Assembly: GCF_000695795.1 (NCBI RefSeq)
Contig: NZ_JNCA01000005.1
Coordinates: 1 to 35,031, forward strand
Direction of reading: 5' to 3'
Source of the DNA: Flavobacterium seoulense
GTDB taxonomy: Bacteria; Bacteroidota; Bacteroidia; Flavobacteriales; Flavobacteriaceae
DNA: 35,031 nt
A program made the translations under genes and the position numbers. The notes under the pieces were generated by a model. That model was not told where the DNA came from. It was given only the letters and a program-made list of their open reading frames with translations, and made no database searches. Shown piece by piece: positions 23,136-30,969 of the stretch (positions are counted from its first letter, which is position 1; the number at the start of each line of letters is the position of its first letter).

Positions 23136-23716
23136 GAATCATTTCAGGAAAATACAAAGGAAGACGCATCAGCCCGCCAAAAGGTTTACCCGTTCGTCCT
23201 ACAACCGATATGTCTAAAGAAGCATTATTCAATGTCTTAAACAATCATTTTAATTTTGATGATTTAAAAGTTCTGGATTTATTTGCCGGAACCGGAAATA
23301 TCAGTTACGAGTTTGCATCTCGTGGAAGCGAACCTATAACTTCTGTTGATGGCGATTTTGGTTGTGTAAAATTCATCAAACAAACGGCTGCTGAATACGA
23401 TTTCCCAATTGCTGCAATAAAAAGTGATGTTTTTAAATTTCTGGAAAAATGCAATGCTTCGTTTGATATCGTTTTTGCCGATCCGCCTTACGGATTAGAT
23501 CAGGCTACTTTTGAAAAAGTGGTGTTACTTGTTTTTGAAAGAAACATTTTGAACGAAGAAGGAATGATGGTTATTGAACATTCTAAATATACTAAGCTAA
23601 ATCACTTGCCTAATTTCTCTTTTCAAAAAAGCTACGGCGGTTCAATTTTTACTTTTTTCGAATTTGAATCGGAAGATTTTGAAGAAGAATCAGAAGACGG
23701 TAACGAAGAAGAATAG
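23132..23716 (+). CDS. rsmD: 16S rRNA (guanine(966)-N(2))-methyltransferase
   Basis: RsmD, 194 residues, a SAM-dependent methyltransferase that modifies G966 of 16S rRNA (E. coli numbering) during 30S assembly. The family start RIISGKYKGRRI is present, then PVRPTTDMSKEALFNVL, the SAM-binding motif LDLFAGTGNISYEFASRG, and the catalytic DPPY in VFADPPYGLD. A short acidic tail (EDFEEESEDGNEEE) follows the usual end. It overlaps DUF3822 by ATGA and is closed by a strong terminator. Confidence 0.95.
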   Translation: MRIISGKYKGRRISPPKGLPVRPTTDMSKEALFNVLNNHFNFDDLKVLDLFAGTGNISYEFASRGSEPITSVDGDFGCVKFIKQTAAEYDFPIAAIKSDVFKFLEKCNASFDIVFADPPYGLDQATFEKVVLLVFERNILNEEGMMVIEHSKYTKLNHLPNFSFQKSYGGSIFTFFEFESEDFEEESEDGNEEE

Positions 23717-23730
23717 TAAAAATTTCAATA

Positions 23731-23770
23731 AAAAAGCGATTAAGAAAGTTAAATTCCTTAATCGCTTTTT
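23731..23770 (+). terminator. Rho-independent terminator after rsmD
   Basis: AAAAAGCGATTAAG (23731-23744) pairs perfectly with CTTAATCGCTTTTT (23757-23770), a 14-base stem with a 12-base loop and a T-run. It can serve both rsmD and, on the minus strand, the convergent RNase P RNA. Confidence 0.88.
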
Positions 23771-23790
23771 CATTTTTAAAAAGAAAAAAA

Positions 23791-24112
23791 ACAGACCTAT
23801 AAGCCGGATTCTGTCTCCGATCTCGTTCCAAAAAACGAGACGGAGCCTTATCATTTATCTAGCCTCGTTATTACTAACGAGATCGAGCTACCTACCCTTC
23901 AGCAACGGACGAGAAACCCTTAAATGCTGATATACTTGGTATTTCACCGCATAGAGTTTACCTGGTTTCACTACAGCATTACCTGTACATACTTTCTGTT
24001 GCACTTGTCCTATCCGCCGCGGCGGACGACGGGTGTTACCCGCTATGCTTCTCTGTGGTGTCCGGACTTTCCTCCTTCTTGATTACTCAAAACGGCGATA
24101 AGGCGGTCTGTG
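23791..24112 (-). ncRNA. rnpB: RNase P RNA (bacterial class A)
   Basis: The catalytic RNA of RNase P, which matures tRNA 5' ends. On the minus strand the conserved region GAGGAAAGTCCGGAC lies near the 5' end (about 24079-24062), and the 3' end carries ACAGAATCCGGCTTATAGGT, the universal CR-V/J sequence. P1 is formed by ACAGACC (24111-24105) and GGTCTGT (23797-23791). Helices seen by eye include a pair with CTCGTT and AACGAG arms near 23860-23885 and another near 23822-23842. Immediately after the 3' end is a run of eight T (23783-23790), a natural terminator with P1. The 5' end is set from P1 and the -7 element; an error of a few bases is possible. Confidence 0.95.
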
Positions 24113-24115
24113 CGG

Positions 24116-24151
24116 CAAAACTACAACAATAAAATCATGCGAACAAAACTA
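24116..24151 (-). promoter_or_regulatory. rnpB promoter, with a second TAGTTTTG upstream
   Basis: TAGTTTTG on the minus strand at 24123-24116 ends four bases before the predicted RNA start at 24112, ideal for a -7 element. A second identical TAGTTTTG lies 28 bases further upstream (24151-24144); its TTG falls 20 bases from the first, so it can act as the -33 element, or it may be a second start site with its own TTG at 24171-24169. Confidence 0.7.
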
Positions 24152-24228
24152 GTTTAACTAGCATTTTGCAACACATTAAAAATAAATTAGTTATATTTAA
24201 ATAGATTTAACTTTAATATTTCAGCATT

Positions 24229-24528
24229 ATGAACACAATATATCACTACGATTCTGTTTCAAAAGCTTTGGACGAATTGAACGAAAATGGCTTTAATTAT
24301 GACTTTAATAAAAATGAAGCTGTGATTTTAAAAAATCCGGCTAATTATGAAATCAAGCATATTTATCGTTATGAAGGGGAATCTAATCCTGATGACGAAG
24401 CGATAGTTTTTGGCATCCAATCAAAATCAGGAAAAAAAGGAGTTTATGTGGCTGGTTTTGCTGCTAATTCAATTACCGAAACTGCTCAATTATTATTAGA
24501 TATTAGTATCAAATCAAGGAAAAAATGA
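24229..24528 (+). CDS. Small conserved flavobacterial protein, 99 aa
   Basis: A 99-residue soluble protein: [20 protein letters not shown], then [20 protein letters not shown] and [14 protein letters not shown]. The YRxEGxSNPDD motif is typical of a small Bacteroidota family which, as I recall, is often labelled phosphoribosylpyrophosphate synthetase in databases. It has no PRPP-synthetase motif and is far too short, so I would not carry over that label. Its function is unknown. It is a single gene between rnpB and dnaX, with only a near-match TATATTTA upstream. Confidence 0.8.
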   Translation: MNTIYHYDSVSKALDELNENGFNYDFNKNEAVILKNPANYEIKHIYRYEGESNPDDEAIVFGIQSKSGKKGVYVAGFAANSITETAQLLLDISIKSRKK

Positions 24529-24641
24529 CAAGATAAATCTTTTTATAAGTCTTAAAAATTAAAAATAACAGAAAATCAAATCACTAATAAATTCTAAAAA
24601 ATCTTTTAATCTTTTAATTTTTCAATCATTAAATTAAACCC

Positions 24642-24649
24642 TATATTTG
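24642..24649 (+). promoter_or_regulatory. -7 promoter element TATATTTG for dnaX
   Basis: An exact TAnnTTTG 19 bases before the ATG at 24668. It overlaps an in-frame TTG (24647) that could otherwise be taken as an earlier start, which is a reason to prefer the ATG. Confidence 0.6.
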
Positions 24650-24667
24650 CTTTCGAATAAAATTTCT

Positions 24668-25753
24668 ATGGAACAATTTATAGTATCGGCTCGCAAGTAT
24701 CGTCCGCAAACATTTAATGATGTTGTGGGGCAAAAAGCGATTACCAATACTTTATTGAATGCTATAGATAATAATCATCTTGCCTCTGCACTTTTATTTA
24801 CCGGTCCCAGAGGTGTTGGAAAAACTACTTGTGCCCGAATTCTGGCCCGAAAAATCAATCAGCCCGGTTATGATGATCCTAACGAAGACTTTGCTTTTAA
24901 TGTTTTCGAACTCGATGCTGCATCAAACAACTCTGTAGACGATATTCGTAATTTGATTGATCAGGTTCGTATCCCACCACAAACCGGAAAATACAAAGTT
25001 TATATTATTGACGAGGTGCACATGTTGTCATCGGCGGCTTTTAATGCTTTCCTTAAAACATTAGAAGAACCACCAAAACATGCCATTTTTATTTTAGCTA
25101 CGACCGAAAAACACAAAATCATTCCAACGATTTTATCGCGTTGTCAAATATTTGATTTCAAAAGAATTACCGTAAAAGACGCTAAAGAACATTTGGCAGA
25201 AGTAGCTAAAAGTCAAAATATTGTTTTTGAAGATGATGCTTTGCACATTATTGCTCAAAAGGCTGATGGTGCAATGCGTGATGCTTTGTCTATTTTTGAC
25301 CGTGTAGTTTCTTACTGTGGAACAAATTTAACACGTCAGGCAGTTACCGAGAATTTAAATGTTCTTGATTATGAAACTTATATTAGTGTAACTGATTTAA
25401 TATTAGAGAATAAAATCCCTGATTTATTAGTTACTTTCAATGATATTCTTTCAAAAGGATTTGATGCTCACCATTTTGTAGCCGGATTAGCTAGTCATTT
25501 TAGAGATTTATTGGTAAGTAAAACACCTTCTACTTTAAGTTTATTAGAAGCCGGTGAGCAAGCTCAAAAAATGTATGGTGTTCAGGCTCAAAAATGTTCT
25601 CAGGAATTTCTTTTGCAGGGAATTGCTATTGCAAATGAATGTGATTTAAAATACAAACTGAGTCAAAACCAGCGTTTACTGGTTGAACTTTGCTTAATGC
25701 AACTAGCCTCTATCACTTTTGATGGAGAAAAAAAAAAGCTGAGTCCTTTATAA
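24668..25753 (+). CDS. dnaX: DNA polymerase III gamma-type subunit (zero-frame product of dnaX)
   Basis: The AAA+ clamp-loader subunit, 361 residues when read without frameshift. Walker A is GPRGVGKT (46-53), Walker B-type IIDEVHML (113-120), sensor 1 in ILATTEKHKIIPTILSRC, and the third domain of the collar ends at LVELCLMQLASITFDGEKKK. The zinc-binding insert found after Walker A in E. coli and many other bacteria (four Cys) is absent: NQPGYDDPNEDFAFNVFELD bridges the gap directly. The last four residues, LSPL, come after the A10 run and are followed by TAA. The ATG at 24668 gives the family start MEQFIVSARKYRPQTF. The rest of the protein continues in the -1 frame (next entry). Confidence 0.95.
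   Translation: MEQFIVSARKYRPQTFNDVVGQKAITNTLLNAIDNNHLASALLFTGPRGVGKTTCARILARKINQPGYDDPNEDFAFNVFELDAASNNSVDDIRNLIDQVRIPPQTGKYKVYIIDEVHMLSSAAFNAFLKTLEEPPKHAIFILATTEKHKIIPTILSRCQIFDFKRITVKDAKEHLAEVAKSQNIVFEDDALHIIAQKADGAMRDALSIFDRVVSYCGTNLTRQAVTENLNVLDYETYISVTDLILENKIPDLLVTFNDILSKGFDAHHFVAGLASHFRDLLVSKTPSTLSLLEAGEQAQKMYGVQAQKCSQEFLLQGIAIANECDLKYKLSQNQRLLVELCLMQLASITFDGEKKKLSPL
25728..25738 (+). other. dnaX slippery site: ten A followed by G
   Basis: Ten consecutive A (25728-25737) then G. In the zero frame the codons read GAA AAA AAA AAG CTG, so the classical heptamer A AAA AAG (25732-25738) is in the exact register needed for -1 slippage by tRNA-Lys. After -1 slippage the next codon is GCT (25738-25740) and the frame stays open to 26376. 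A GGAG lies just upstream (25724-25727). I find only a weak five-base stem downstream. Insertion of one A in the RNA, or a missing A in the assembly, would have the same effect. Confidence 0.8.
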
Positions 25754-26376
25754 TTCCGCCTACTTATTTTAGAAAAAACGATTATTCAATAGTAGAACAA
25801 ACTAAAACTGTTGAAAATAAAGTCGTTAATCCGACAAATACCCAAAAAGAAAATCCCTCAGCAGTTCCATCTCCTGAAGTTCCAAAAAAAACAGAACCAG
25901 CAACTACCGGACCTCAATTTTCGGCATTATCATTATCAAGTATTCGTGCCAAAAAAGCATTAGAAGACAACAAAAAAGTAGTTGTAAGAGAAACTGTGGA
26001 ATTGCCAACTGAAGCTTTTACAGAAACTGAGATGTTACTACAATGGAACAATTATGCTAAGAGACTTGGGGATAAAGGTTTTAGAATTATGGAATCTTTA
26101 CTCCTTATTAATGATCCGGTTTTAAACGGAACAACCATAAGTATTGAATTACCAAATGAAGGCTCGAAACTGGATTTCGAAAAAGAAATGAATGGACTTT
26201 TAGGTCATCTTAGAGGTCATCTACACAATCATAATGTTACTATTGACATAATTGTAAATGAAAATGTAGCTATCAAAAAAGCATTAAATGATCAGGATCG
26301 ATACAATCGTTTACATGAAATAAATCCAAATATTGATCTGTTAAGAACAACATTTGGATTAGATTTAAATATTTAA
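25738..26376 (+). CDS. dnaX: C-terminal tau-type extension of dnaX (reached by -1 frameshift)
   Basis: The -1 frame is open for 212 codons after the A10 run: AESFIIPPTYFRKNDYSIVE, a Pro/Thr/Lys-rich linker, LSLSSIRAKKALEDNKKVVV, and a compact domain with EAFTETEMLLQWNNYAKRLG and ending in LLRTTFGLDLN. This is the layout of the tau tail that contacts the polymerase alpha subunit and the DnaB helicase. The joined protein would be 569 residues (357 plus 212). There is no ATG in a sensible place and no promoter, so it is not a separate gene; a GTG at 25996 begins inside the conserved part. Whether the junction is programmed frameshifting, transcriptional slippage or an assembly error cannot be decided here. 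Confidence 0.88.
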   Translation, partial: AESFIIPPTYFRKNDYSIVEQTKTVENKVVNPTNTQKENPSAVPSPEVPKKTEPATTGPQFSALSLSSIRAKKALEDNKKVVVRETVELPTEAFTETEMLLQWNNYAKRLGDKGFRIMESLLLINDPVLNGTTISIELPNEGSKLDFEKEMNGLLGHLRGHLHNHNVTIDIIVNENVAIKKALNDQDRYNRLHEINPNIDLLRTTFGLDLNI

Positions 26377-26400
26377 TTTGAGTATTTTTTTATCTAAAAA

Positions 26401-27291
26401 TTAGATTTTTCCAAAATACATTGCTTTTACAATACCATCAGAAAGTCCGATTTTAGGAACATAAATATTTCTGGCTCCACTCCATTTCATTGCATTAAGA
26501 TAAATACGAACCGCAGGAATAATTACGTCGGCACGATCAGGATTCAATCCTAATTCGGAAATTCTTTGATTGTAGCTTAATGAATTCAAAAAGGCATATT
26601 GCGAATTAACATATAAATAGGACAATGGTTTGTCCTGCATTTTGCCTGACATTTTGAATAATTTATTAATGTTTCCACCAGATCCTATTAAGGTAACTTC
26701 ATCAAAATCGGCAGTGTTTGTTCTTATCCATTTTTCGATTTCCTGCCAAACAATATCGCTAACCATTTCATTAAGCAAACGTACAGTACCCACTTTGAAC
26801 GATCTTGAGGTTACCATTTTTCCATCAGAAAACAATGTAAATTCGGTACTACCACCACCTACATCAACAAATAAATACGTTTTATCTGTTTTTAATAGAT
26901 GATGTAAATCAGTTGAAGCAATAATGGCTGCTTCTTTTTTTCCATCAATAATTTCGATTTTTATATCAGCTTTTTTCTTGATAAGAGCCACAACTTCTTT
27001 ACCATTATAAGCTTCGCGCATGGCTGAAGTGGCAAAAGCTTTGTAAGATTCTACCTTATGAACTTTCATTAAAAGGTTAAATGCTTTCATAGCATCGCAC
27101 ATTCGATCAATGTTTTCAGTCGAAATTTCTCCTACTGTAAAGGCATCCTGACCTAAACGAATAGGCACACGGACTAACGAACTTTTATTAAATTGGGTTT
27201 CTTTTCCTTCTTGTTCAACAATATTGACAACTAACAATCGCATGGCATTTGATCCAATATCGATTGCGGCATATTTTTTAATTTTAATCAT
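26401..27291 (-). CDS. ppx: Exopolyphosphatase (Ppx/GppA family)
   Basis: A 296-residue Ppx/GppA phosphatase with the actin-like ATPase fold. The phosphate-1 loop is AAIDIGSNAMRLLV (8-21) and the second glycine-rich loop LFVDVGGGSTEFTLF with VTLIGSGGNINK further on. Such enzymes hydrolyse polyphosphate or the guanosine pentaphosphate of the stringent response. It is the short two-domain version without the C-terminal HD-like domain of E. coli Ppx (about 510 residues). It begins 24 bases after the ppk1 stop in the same operon, which favours polyphosphate as substrate. Convergent with dnaX at 24 bases. Confidence 0.92.
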   Translation of the reverse strand: MIKIKKYAAIDIGSNAMRLLVVNIVEQEGKETQFNKSSLVRVPIRLGQDAFTVGEISTENIDRMCDAMKAFNLLMKVHKVESYKAFATSAMREAYNGKEVVALIKKKADIKIEIIDGKKEAAIIASTDLHHLLKTDKTYLFVDVGGGSTEFTLFSDGKMVTSRSFKVGTVRLLNEMVSDIVWQEIEKWIRTNTADFDEVTLIGSGGNINKLFKMSGKMQDKPLSYLYVNSQYAFLNSLSYNQRISELGLNPDRADVIIPAVRIYLNAMKWSGARNIYVPKIGLSDGIVKAMYFGKI

Positions 27292-27315
27292 TCTCTTTTT
27301 TTATTTTATCAATAT

Positions 27316-29388
27316 TTAGATGCTAATTTCTTCTAACAAACCTACTTTTCTTTGGTAATATTTATAGGTTTCTAATTGTGCTCTAAATATATTTTTGCCA
27401 TCATTAGCGCGGTATTTATTATCTAATTTGTACGAATGGAAACGTGCTTTTACATTTCCTTTCCATCCGATATCAAAGTTTTCAATTAATTCATTTTTGA
27501 TATCCTGATCATAAATTGGACAAGTTACTTCGACACGCCCATCTAAATTTCGGGTCATAAAATCGGCCGAAGAAATATAAACTTCGGTTTGACCTCCGTT
27601 TCCAAAAATATACACTCTTGAATGTTCCAGATAGTTATCAACAATACTTATGGCTTCGATATTTTCGCTTAAACCTTTAATTCCGGGAATCAAAGAGCAA
27701 ATTCCTCTTACTTCTAACTGAATTTTAACACCAGCTTTACTGGCTTCATACAATTTATCAATAATATCAAAATCTGACAAACTATTCATTTTCAATTTCA
27801 TATAAGCAACTCTACCAGCCATTGCATGAGAAATTTCGCGATCAATAAATTTGTAAAACTTGGATCTCGTATAATGTGGTGAAACAATAAGATGTTTGTA
27901 GCGATGCACTCTATAATTGATATTAAAGAACTCAAATACTTTTGAAATATCCTTTAAAATTTGCTGATGACTTGTAAAAAGCGTCACATCAGTATAAATT
28001 TTGGCTGTTGCTTCGTTGAAATTTCCTGTCGAAATAAAGCCATAACGTTTATTTTTTCCGTTTTCAATTCGCTCAATAACGCATATTTTACTGTGTACTT
28101 TTAGTCCTTTGATACCAAAAATAAGATCAATTCCTTCTGTTTGCATTTGTTCCGCATACGAAATATTCGAAGCTTCATCAAAACGAGCCTGTAATTCTAT
28201 TTGAACAGTCACTTTTTTTCCGTTTTTAGCAGCATTTATCAGCGAACTAATAATTTGCGAATTTTTAGCTAATCGGTACAAAGTAATTTTTATAGTGGTT
28301 ACTTTTGGGTCTAAAGCAGCCTCTCTTAAAAACTTAGTCAAATAAGAAAATGATTGATAAGGTGCATGTAACAAATAATCTTTTTTACTGATTTTTTCCA
28401 GAATACTGCTTTCTAAATCAAGTCCAGGAATAGGCAACGGCAGGTTTTTTTTGTACAATAAATCAAATCTGCCCAGATTAGGAAAATCCATATAATCTCT
28501 TCTGTTATGGTATCTTCCACCAGGAATGATACTATCAGTTGAGACAATTTTCATTTTGTCTAAGAAAAATTGCAGCGTGTCATCTTCAATCAATTGGTCA
28601 TAAATAAAACGCACAGGCTCACCTATTCGTCTTTCTTTTACACTGGTTGATATTTTTTCGAGCATACTTTTACTCAAATCACTATCAATATCTAATTGCG
28701 CATCACGGCTAATTTTGATCATGTGGGCAGAAATACTTTCGCAATCAAAAATATTGAAGATACTTTTAAGATTATGTCGGATTACATCATCAATAAGAAT
28801 AACATATTTTTTACTGTCTTTAGAAGGCAATACAACAAAACGGTTCATTGTTTTTGGAATTTCTATGATAGCATAATGCACTTCGGCGTCTTTTTTCATG
28901 ACTAATTTTACTGCCAAATAGCCTATATTATCTTTCAACAAAGGAAATTCGGCCAAATCATTTAAGATAATTGTAACCAGTTCCGGACTTAAAGTTTGGA
29001 TAAAAAAGTCTTTCAAAAAGATTTCCTGCTCTTCAGAAATTTCATTTTCGTCAATGATAAAGATATTTTCAGTTTCCAATTTTGTTTCTATTTCTCGAAG
29101 TATTGCTAAACTTTCGGTTTGATGCTGGATTACAATTTCAGTAATATCTTTGACTAATTGTTGTGCCGAAATTCCTCCTAAAATTTTCTCTCCTGTTTTT
29201 CCTGACAAACTCAATCGACGAATGGCAGCAAAACGAACTCTAAAAAATTCGTCTAAATTATTCGAAAAAATACCTAAAAATCGTAATCTGTCTAATAATG
29301 GAACCGAATCGTCTGCGGCTTCCTGAAGTACTCTGGCATTAAAAGCTAACCAACTTTTTTCTCTATCAATATATTTTTGATCCAACAT
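27316..29388 (-). CDS. ppk1: Polyphosphate kinase 1
   Basis: PPK1, 690 residues, reversibly polymerises the ATP gamma-phosphate into inorganic polyphosphate. The N domain opens with YIDREKSWLAFNARVLQEA, then the PHP-like head and two catalytic C domains of phospholipase-D fold. The autophosphorylated histidine is in GLKVHSKICVIE, followed by STGNFNEATAKIYTD; the second His-containing motif is in NYLEHSRVYIFGNGG near the end. All conserved parts are present. It starts four bases after the sixA-like stop and is followed by ppx, so synthesis and breakdown of polyphosphate are in one transcript. Confidence 0.96.
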   Translation of the reverse strand: MLDQKYIDREKSWLAFNARVLQEAADDSVPLLDRLRFLGIFSNNLDEFFRVRFAAIRRLSLSGKTGEKILGGISAQQLVKDITEIVIQHQTESLAILREIETKLETENIFIIDENEISEEQEIFLKDFFIQTLSPELVTIILNDLAEFPLLKDNIGYLAVKLVMKKDAEVHYAIIEIPKTMNRFVVLPSKDSKKYVILIDDVIRHNLKSIFNIFDCESISAHMIKISRDAQLDIDSDLSKSMLEKISTSVKERRIGEPVRFIYDQLIEDDTLQFFLDKMKIVSTDSIIPGGRYHNRRDYMDFPNLGRFDLLYKKNLPLPIPGLDLESSILEKISKKDYLLHAPYQSFSYLTKFLREAALDPKVTTIKITLYRLAKNSQIISSLINAAKNGKKVTVQIELQARFDEASNISYAEQMQTEGIDLIFGIKGLKVHSKICVIERIENGKNKRYGFISTGNFNEATAKIYTDVTLFTSHQQILKDISKVFEFFNINYRVHRYKHLIVSPHYTRSKFYKFIDREISHAMAGRVAYMKLKMNSLSDFDIIDKLYEASKAGVKIQLEVRGICSLIPGIKGLSENIEAISIVDNYLEHSRVYIFGNGGQTEVYISSADFMTRNLDGRVEVTCPIYDQDIKNELIENFDIGWKGNVKARFHSYKLDNKYRANDGKNIFRAQLETYKYYQRKVGLLEEISI

Positions 29389-29392
29389 TTTG

Positions 29393-29878
29393 TTATTTTA
29401 AATCTTTTGGAATTATTATTTTTTTAGTTTTTCCTTTATTAATTTCAGCCCAGTTATCAGTGTCAAATTCAAGCGAAACAAAGCCACTGGTAGGGACATT
29501 TTCGATATATTCATTTCCAAATTTATTAACAAAATTTGTAATTGCAGCATTATGCCCAAAAAGAATTACACTATCAAATGTATTAGCACAAGATTTAATA
29601 ATTTCTTCTAATTTCTTTTCATCAAAAGTGTATAATTCGGGTTTGAAAACGATATTTTCTATAGGGTACAAAATATTCTGAGCAAAAATAACAGCCGTAT
29701 CCGAAGCTCTTTTTGCAATACTACTCCAAATAATAAACGTTTGTGGCAAATAATTAAATATAGCTGATGACACTAAATGAGCATCTTTCATCCCTCTTTG
29801 TTCAAGCGGTCTGTCAATATCTTTTAACGGAAAATCCCAACTGGATTTTGCATGCCTGATTAGAATTAAATTTTTCAT
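29393..29878 (-). CDS. sixA: SixA-type histidine phosphatase
   Basis: A 161-residue histidine-phosphatase-superfamily protein. The RHG-type motif is LILIRHAKSSWDFP near the N-terminus (His in RHAKS is the phosphorylated residue), the second arginine is in IWSSIAKRASDTA, and the second catalytic histidine is in ILFGHNAAITNF. E. coli SixA removes phosphate from phosphohistidine domains. As the first gene of the ppk1-ppx operon it may act on a phosphohistidine protein, a short phosphate chain or a small phosphate ester; the context favours phosphate metabolism. Upstream TATCTTTC (29929-29922) is one base off the -7 consensus. Confidence 0.9.
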   Translation of the reverse strand: MKNLILIRHAKSSWDFPLKDIDRPLEQRGMKDAHLVSSAIFNYLPQTFIIWSSIAKRASDTAVIFAQNILYPIENIVFKPELYTFDEKKLEEIIKSCANTFDSVILFGHNAAITNFVNKFGNEYIENVPTSGFVSLEFDTDNWAEINKGKTKKIIIPKDLK

Positions 29879-30378
29879 AAGCTAAATTTTTTAAACTTTA
29901 CTTTTTAAATCTCTTTTATTAGAAAGATACAATTAATCTTCAAATAAATTTTTAATCCTTAATTTAAAAAAGCTTATAACGCTTGTTTCTTTTTTTTAAA
30001 AATAAAATTGCTATAAATTAATATTGTAATAAAAAAAATACAAATGTTAATTTTTAACACATTTAAACGTATTTATTTACACTTAATCGTGTTTTTTATT
30101 TTCTACTTCACTAAATTTGATGAGAAATTGAGTTAAAAAACATCAATCTAATTTTTTGCAATAATTCATTTTAAAATCTTGAATAGCAAAAGAACATTTT
30201 TTAATTTAAAACAGATTAAAATAACAGTTAACTAATTTTTAAGGTTTATTTCACAAATAAAAAGTGCTTTTTAACGAGTATTTAGGTTGTTGAAAGAGAA
30301 AAAGTACAAGGTATATTATATATAAATAATTTTAGCCTATTAAAAAATTAACTAAAGAAAACTACAAATAAATCTAAC
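29879..30378. other. AT-rich 500-base intergenic region, mostly unexplained
   Basis: Between the divergent sixA and 187-aa genes. It is very A/T-rich with many homopolymer runs and no ORF worth reporting. A TAAATTTG -7 match at 30112-30119 is 260 bases from the next gene, and TAATTTTA at 30327-30334 is a one-off match 45 bases before the ATG at 30379. The size suggests a regulated promoter for the surface-protein operon, but I see no palindrome or structured RNA. Confidence 0.5.
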
Positions 30379-30942
30379 ATGAAAAACTTTTCTAAAACCC
30401 CCTCACTAAATTTGGAATTAAACAGGTTTAATATCCAAAATTGGAAAATAGAAGTAGTTCTAAAAACTATAATCTTTTTTTTAGTTTTATTTTCTTTTCA
30501 AAGTAGTATAGCGCAAGCAACTAATTCTAAAGATATCAATGAATTAAACTCTTTTCTTTCGAAATTAAAGGCAACTTCTGCTTCAGAGTATAAAGAATTA
30601 GATGATTTAATTAATAAACCAAATTCAATCATTTATATCAATGAAAATACGATGAAAACATTTGGAGAAAACTATACTGCATTATTCTTTGATATAGCTT
30701 CTTTAAATTATCTAAAAAGTAATACTATAGATTCTAATAATATTGAAATTGTTAGAATTAACATTAAAAAATCTAGTGATATCAACACTAAAATAGATCT
30801 CTCTATTTTTTCTAATTATCCAAAATTAAAATACATCTATATTTTTTCCGGAATAAATATTAGTGAACAAAATATTAGTAATATGATTATTAATAATACA
30901 GAAAAATACACTCTTTTATATCAAATAGCAGAAGCAGAATAG
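30379..30942 (+). CDS. Exported protein of unknown function, 187 aa, before a giant adhesin
   Basis: I do not recognise a family. A hydrophilic N-terminal stretch of about 30 residues precedes a hydrophobic core (VLKTIIFFLVLFSFQSSIAQ) ending in a likely signal-peptidase site AQA, so the signal peptide has an unusually long n-region. The mature part is about 130 residues, Asn/Ile/Ser-rich, alternating helix and strand, with no cysteine. The gene ends 27 bases before the giant secreted protein on the same strand. A helper or periplasmic partner for the big protein is possible, by position only. Confidence 0.8.
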   Translation: MKNFSKTPSLNLELNRFNIQNWKIEVVLKTIIFFLVLFSFQSSIAQATNSKDINELNSFLSKLKATSASEYKELDDLINKPNSIIYINENTMKTFGENYTALFFDIASLNYLKSNTIDSNNIEIVRINIKKSSDINTKIDLSIFSNYPKLKYIYIFSGINISEQNISNMIINNTEKYTLLYQIAEAE

Positions 30943-30969
30943 TTGTATCATCTACAAAAACTAGAAAAC

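Noticed and set aside
23649..23930. Overlapping ORFs on both strands over the rsmD end and RNase P RNA
   Set aside because: They run through a terminator and a structured RNA gene and have no protein-like features.
24229..24528. Phosphoribosylpyrophosphate synthetase
   Set aside because: This label is common for the family, but at 99 residues it lacks the PRPP-binding loop and all catalytic motifs.
25996..26376. A separate GTG-started gene after dnaX
   Set aside because: The same frame is open and protein-like back to the A10 run at 25728, and its upstream part matches the linker and tail of DnaX. It has no promoter or ribosome site, so it is the tau-type tail.
26630..26902. Plus-strand ORF opposite ppx
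   Set aside because: It lies wholly inside the conserved Ppx sequence and is Ser/Thr/Pro-rich in the way antisense shadows are.
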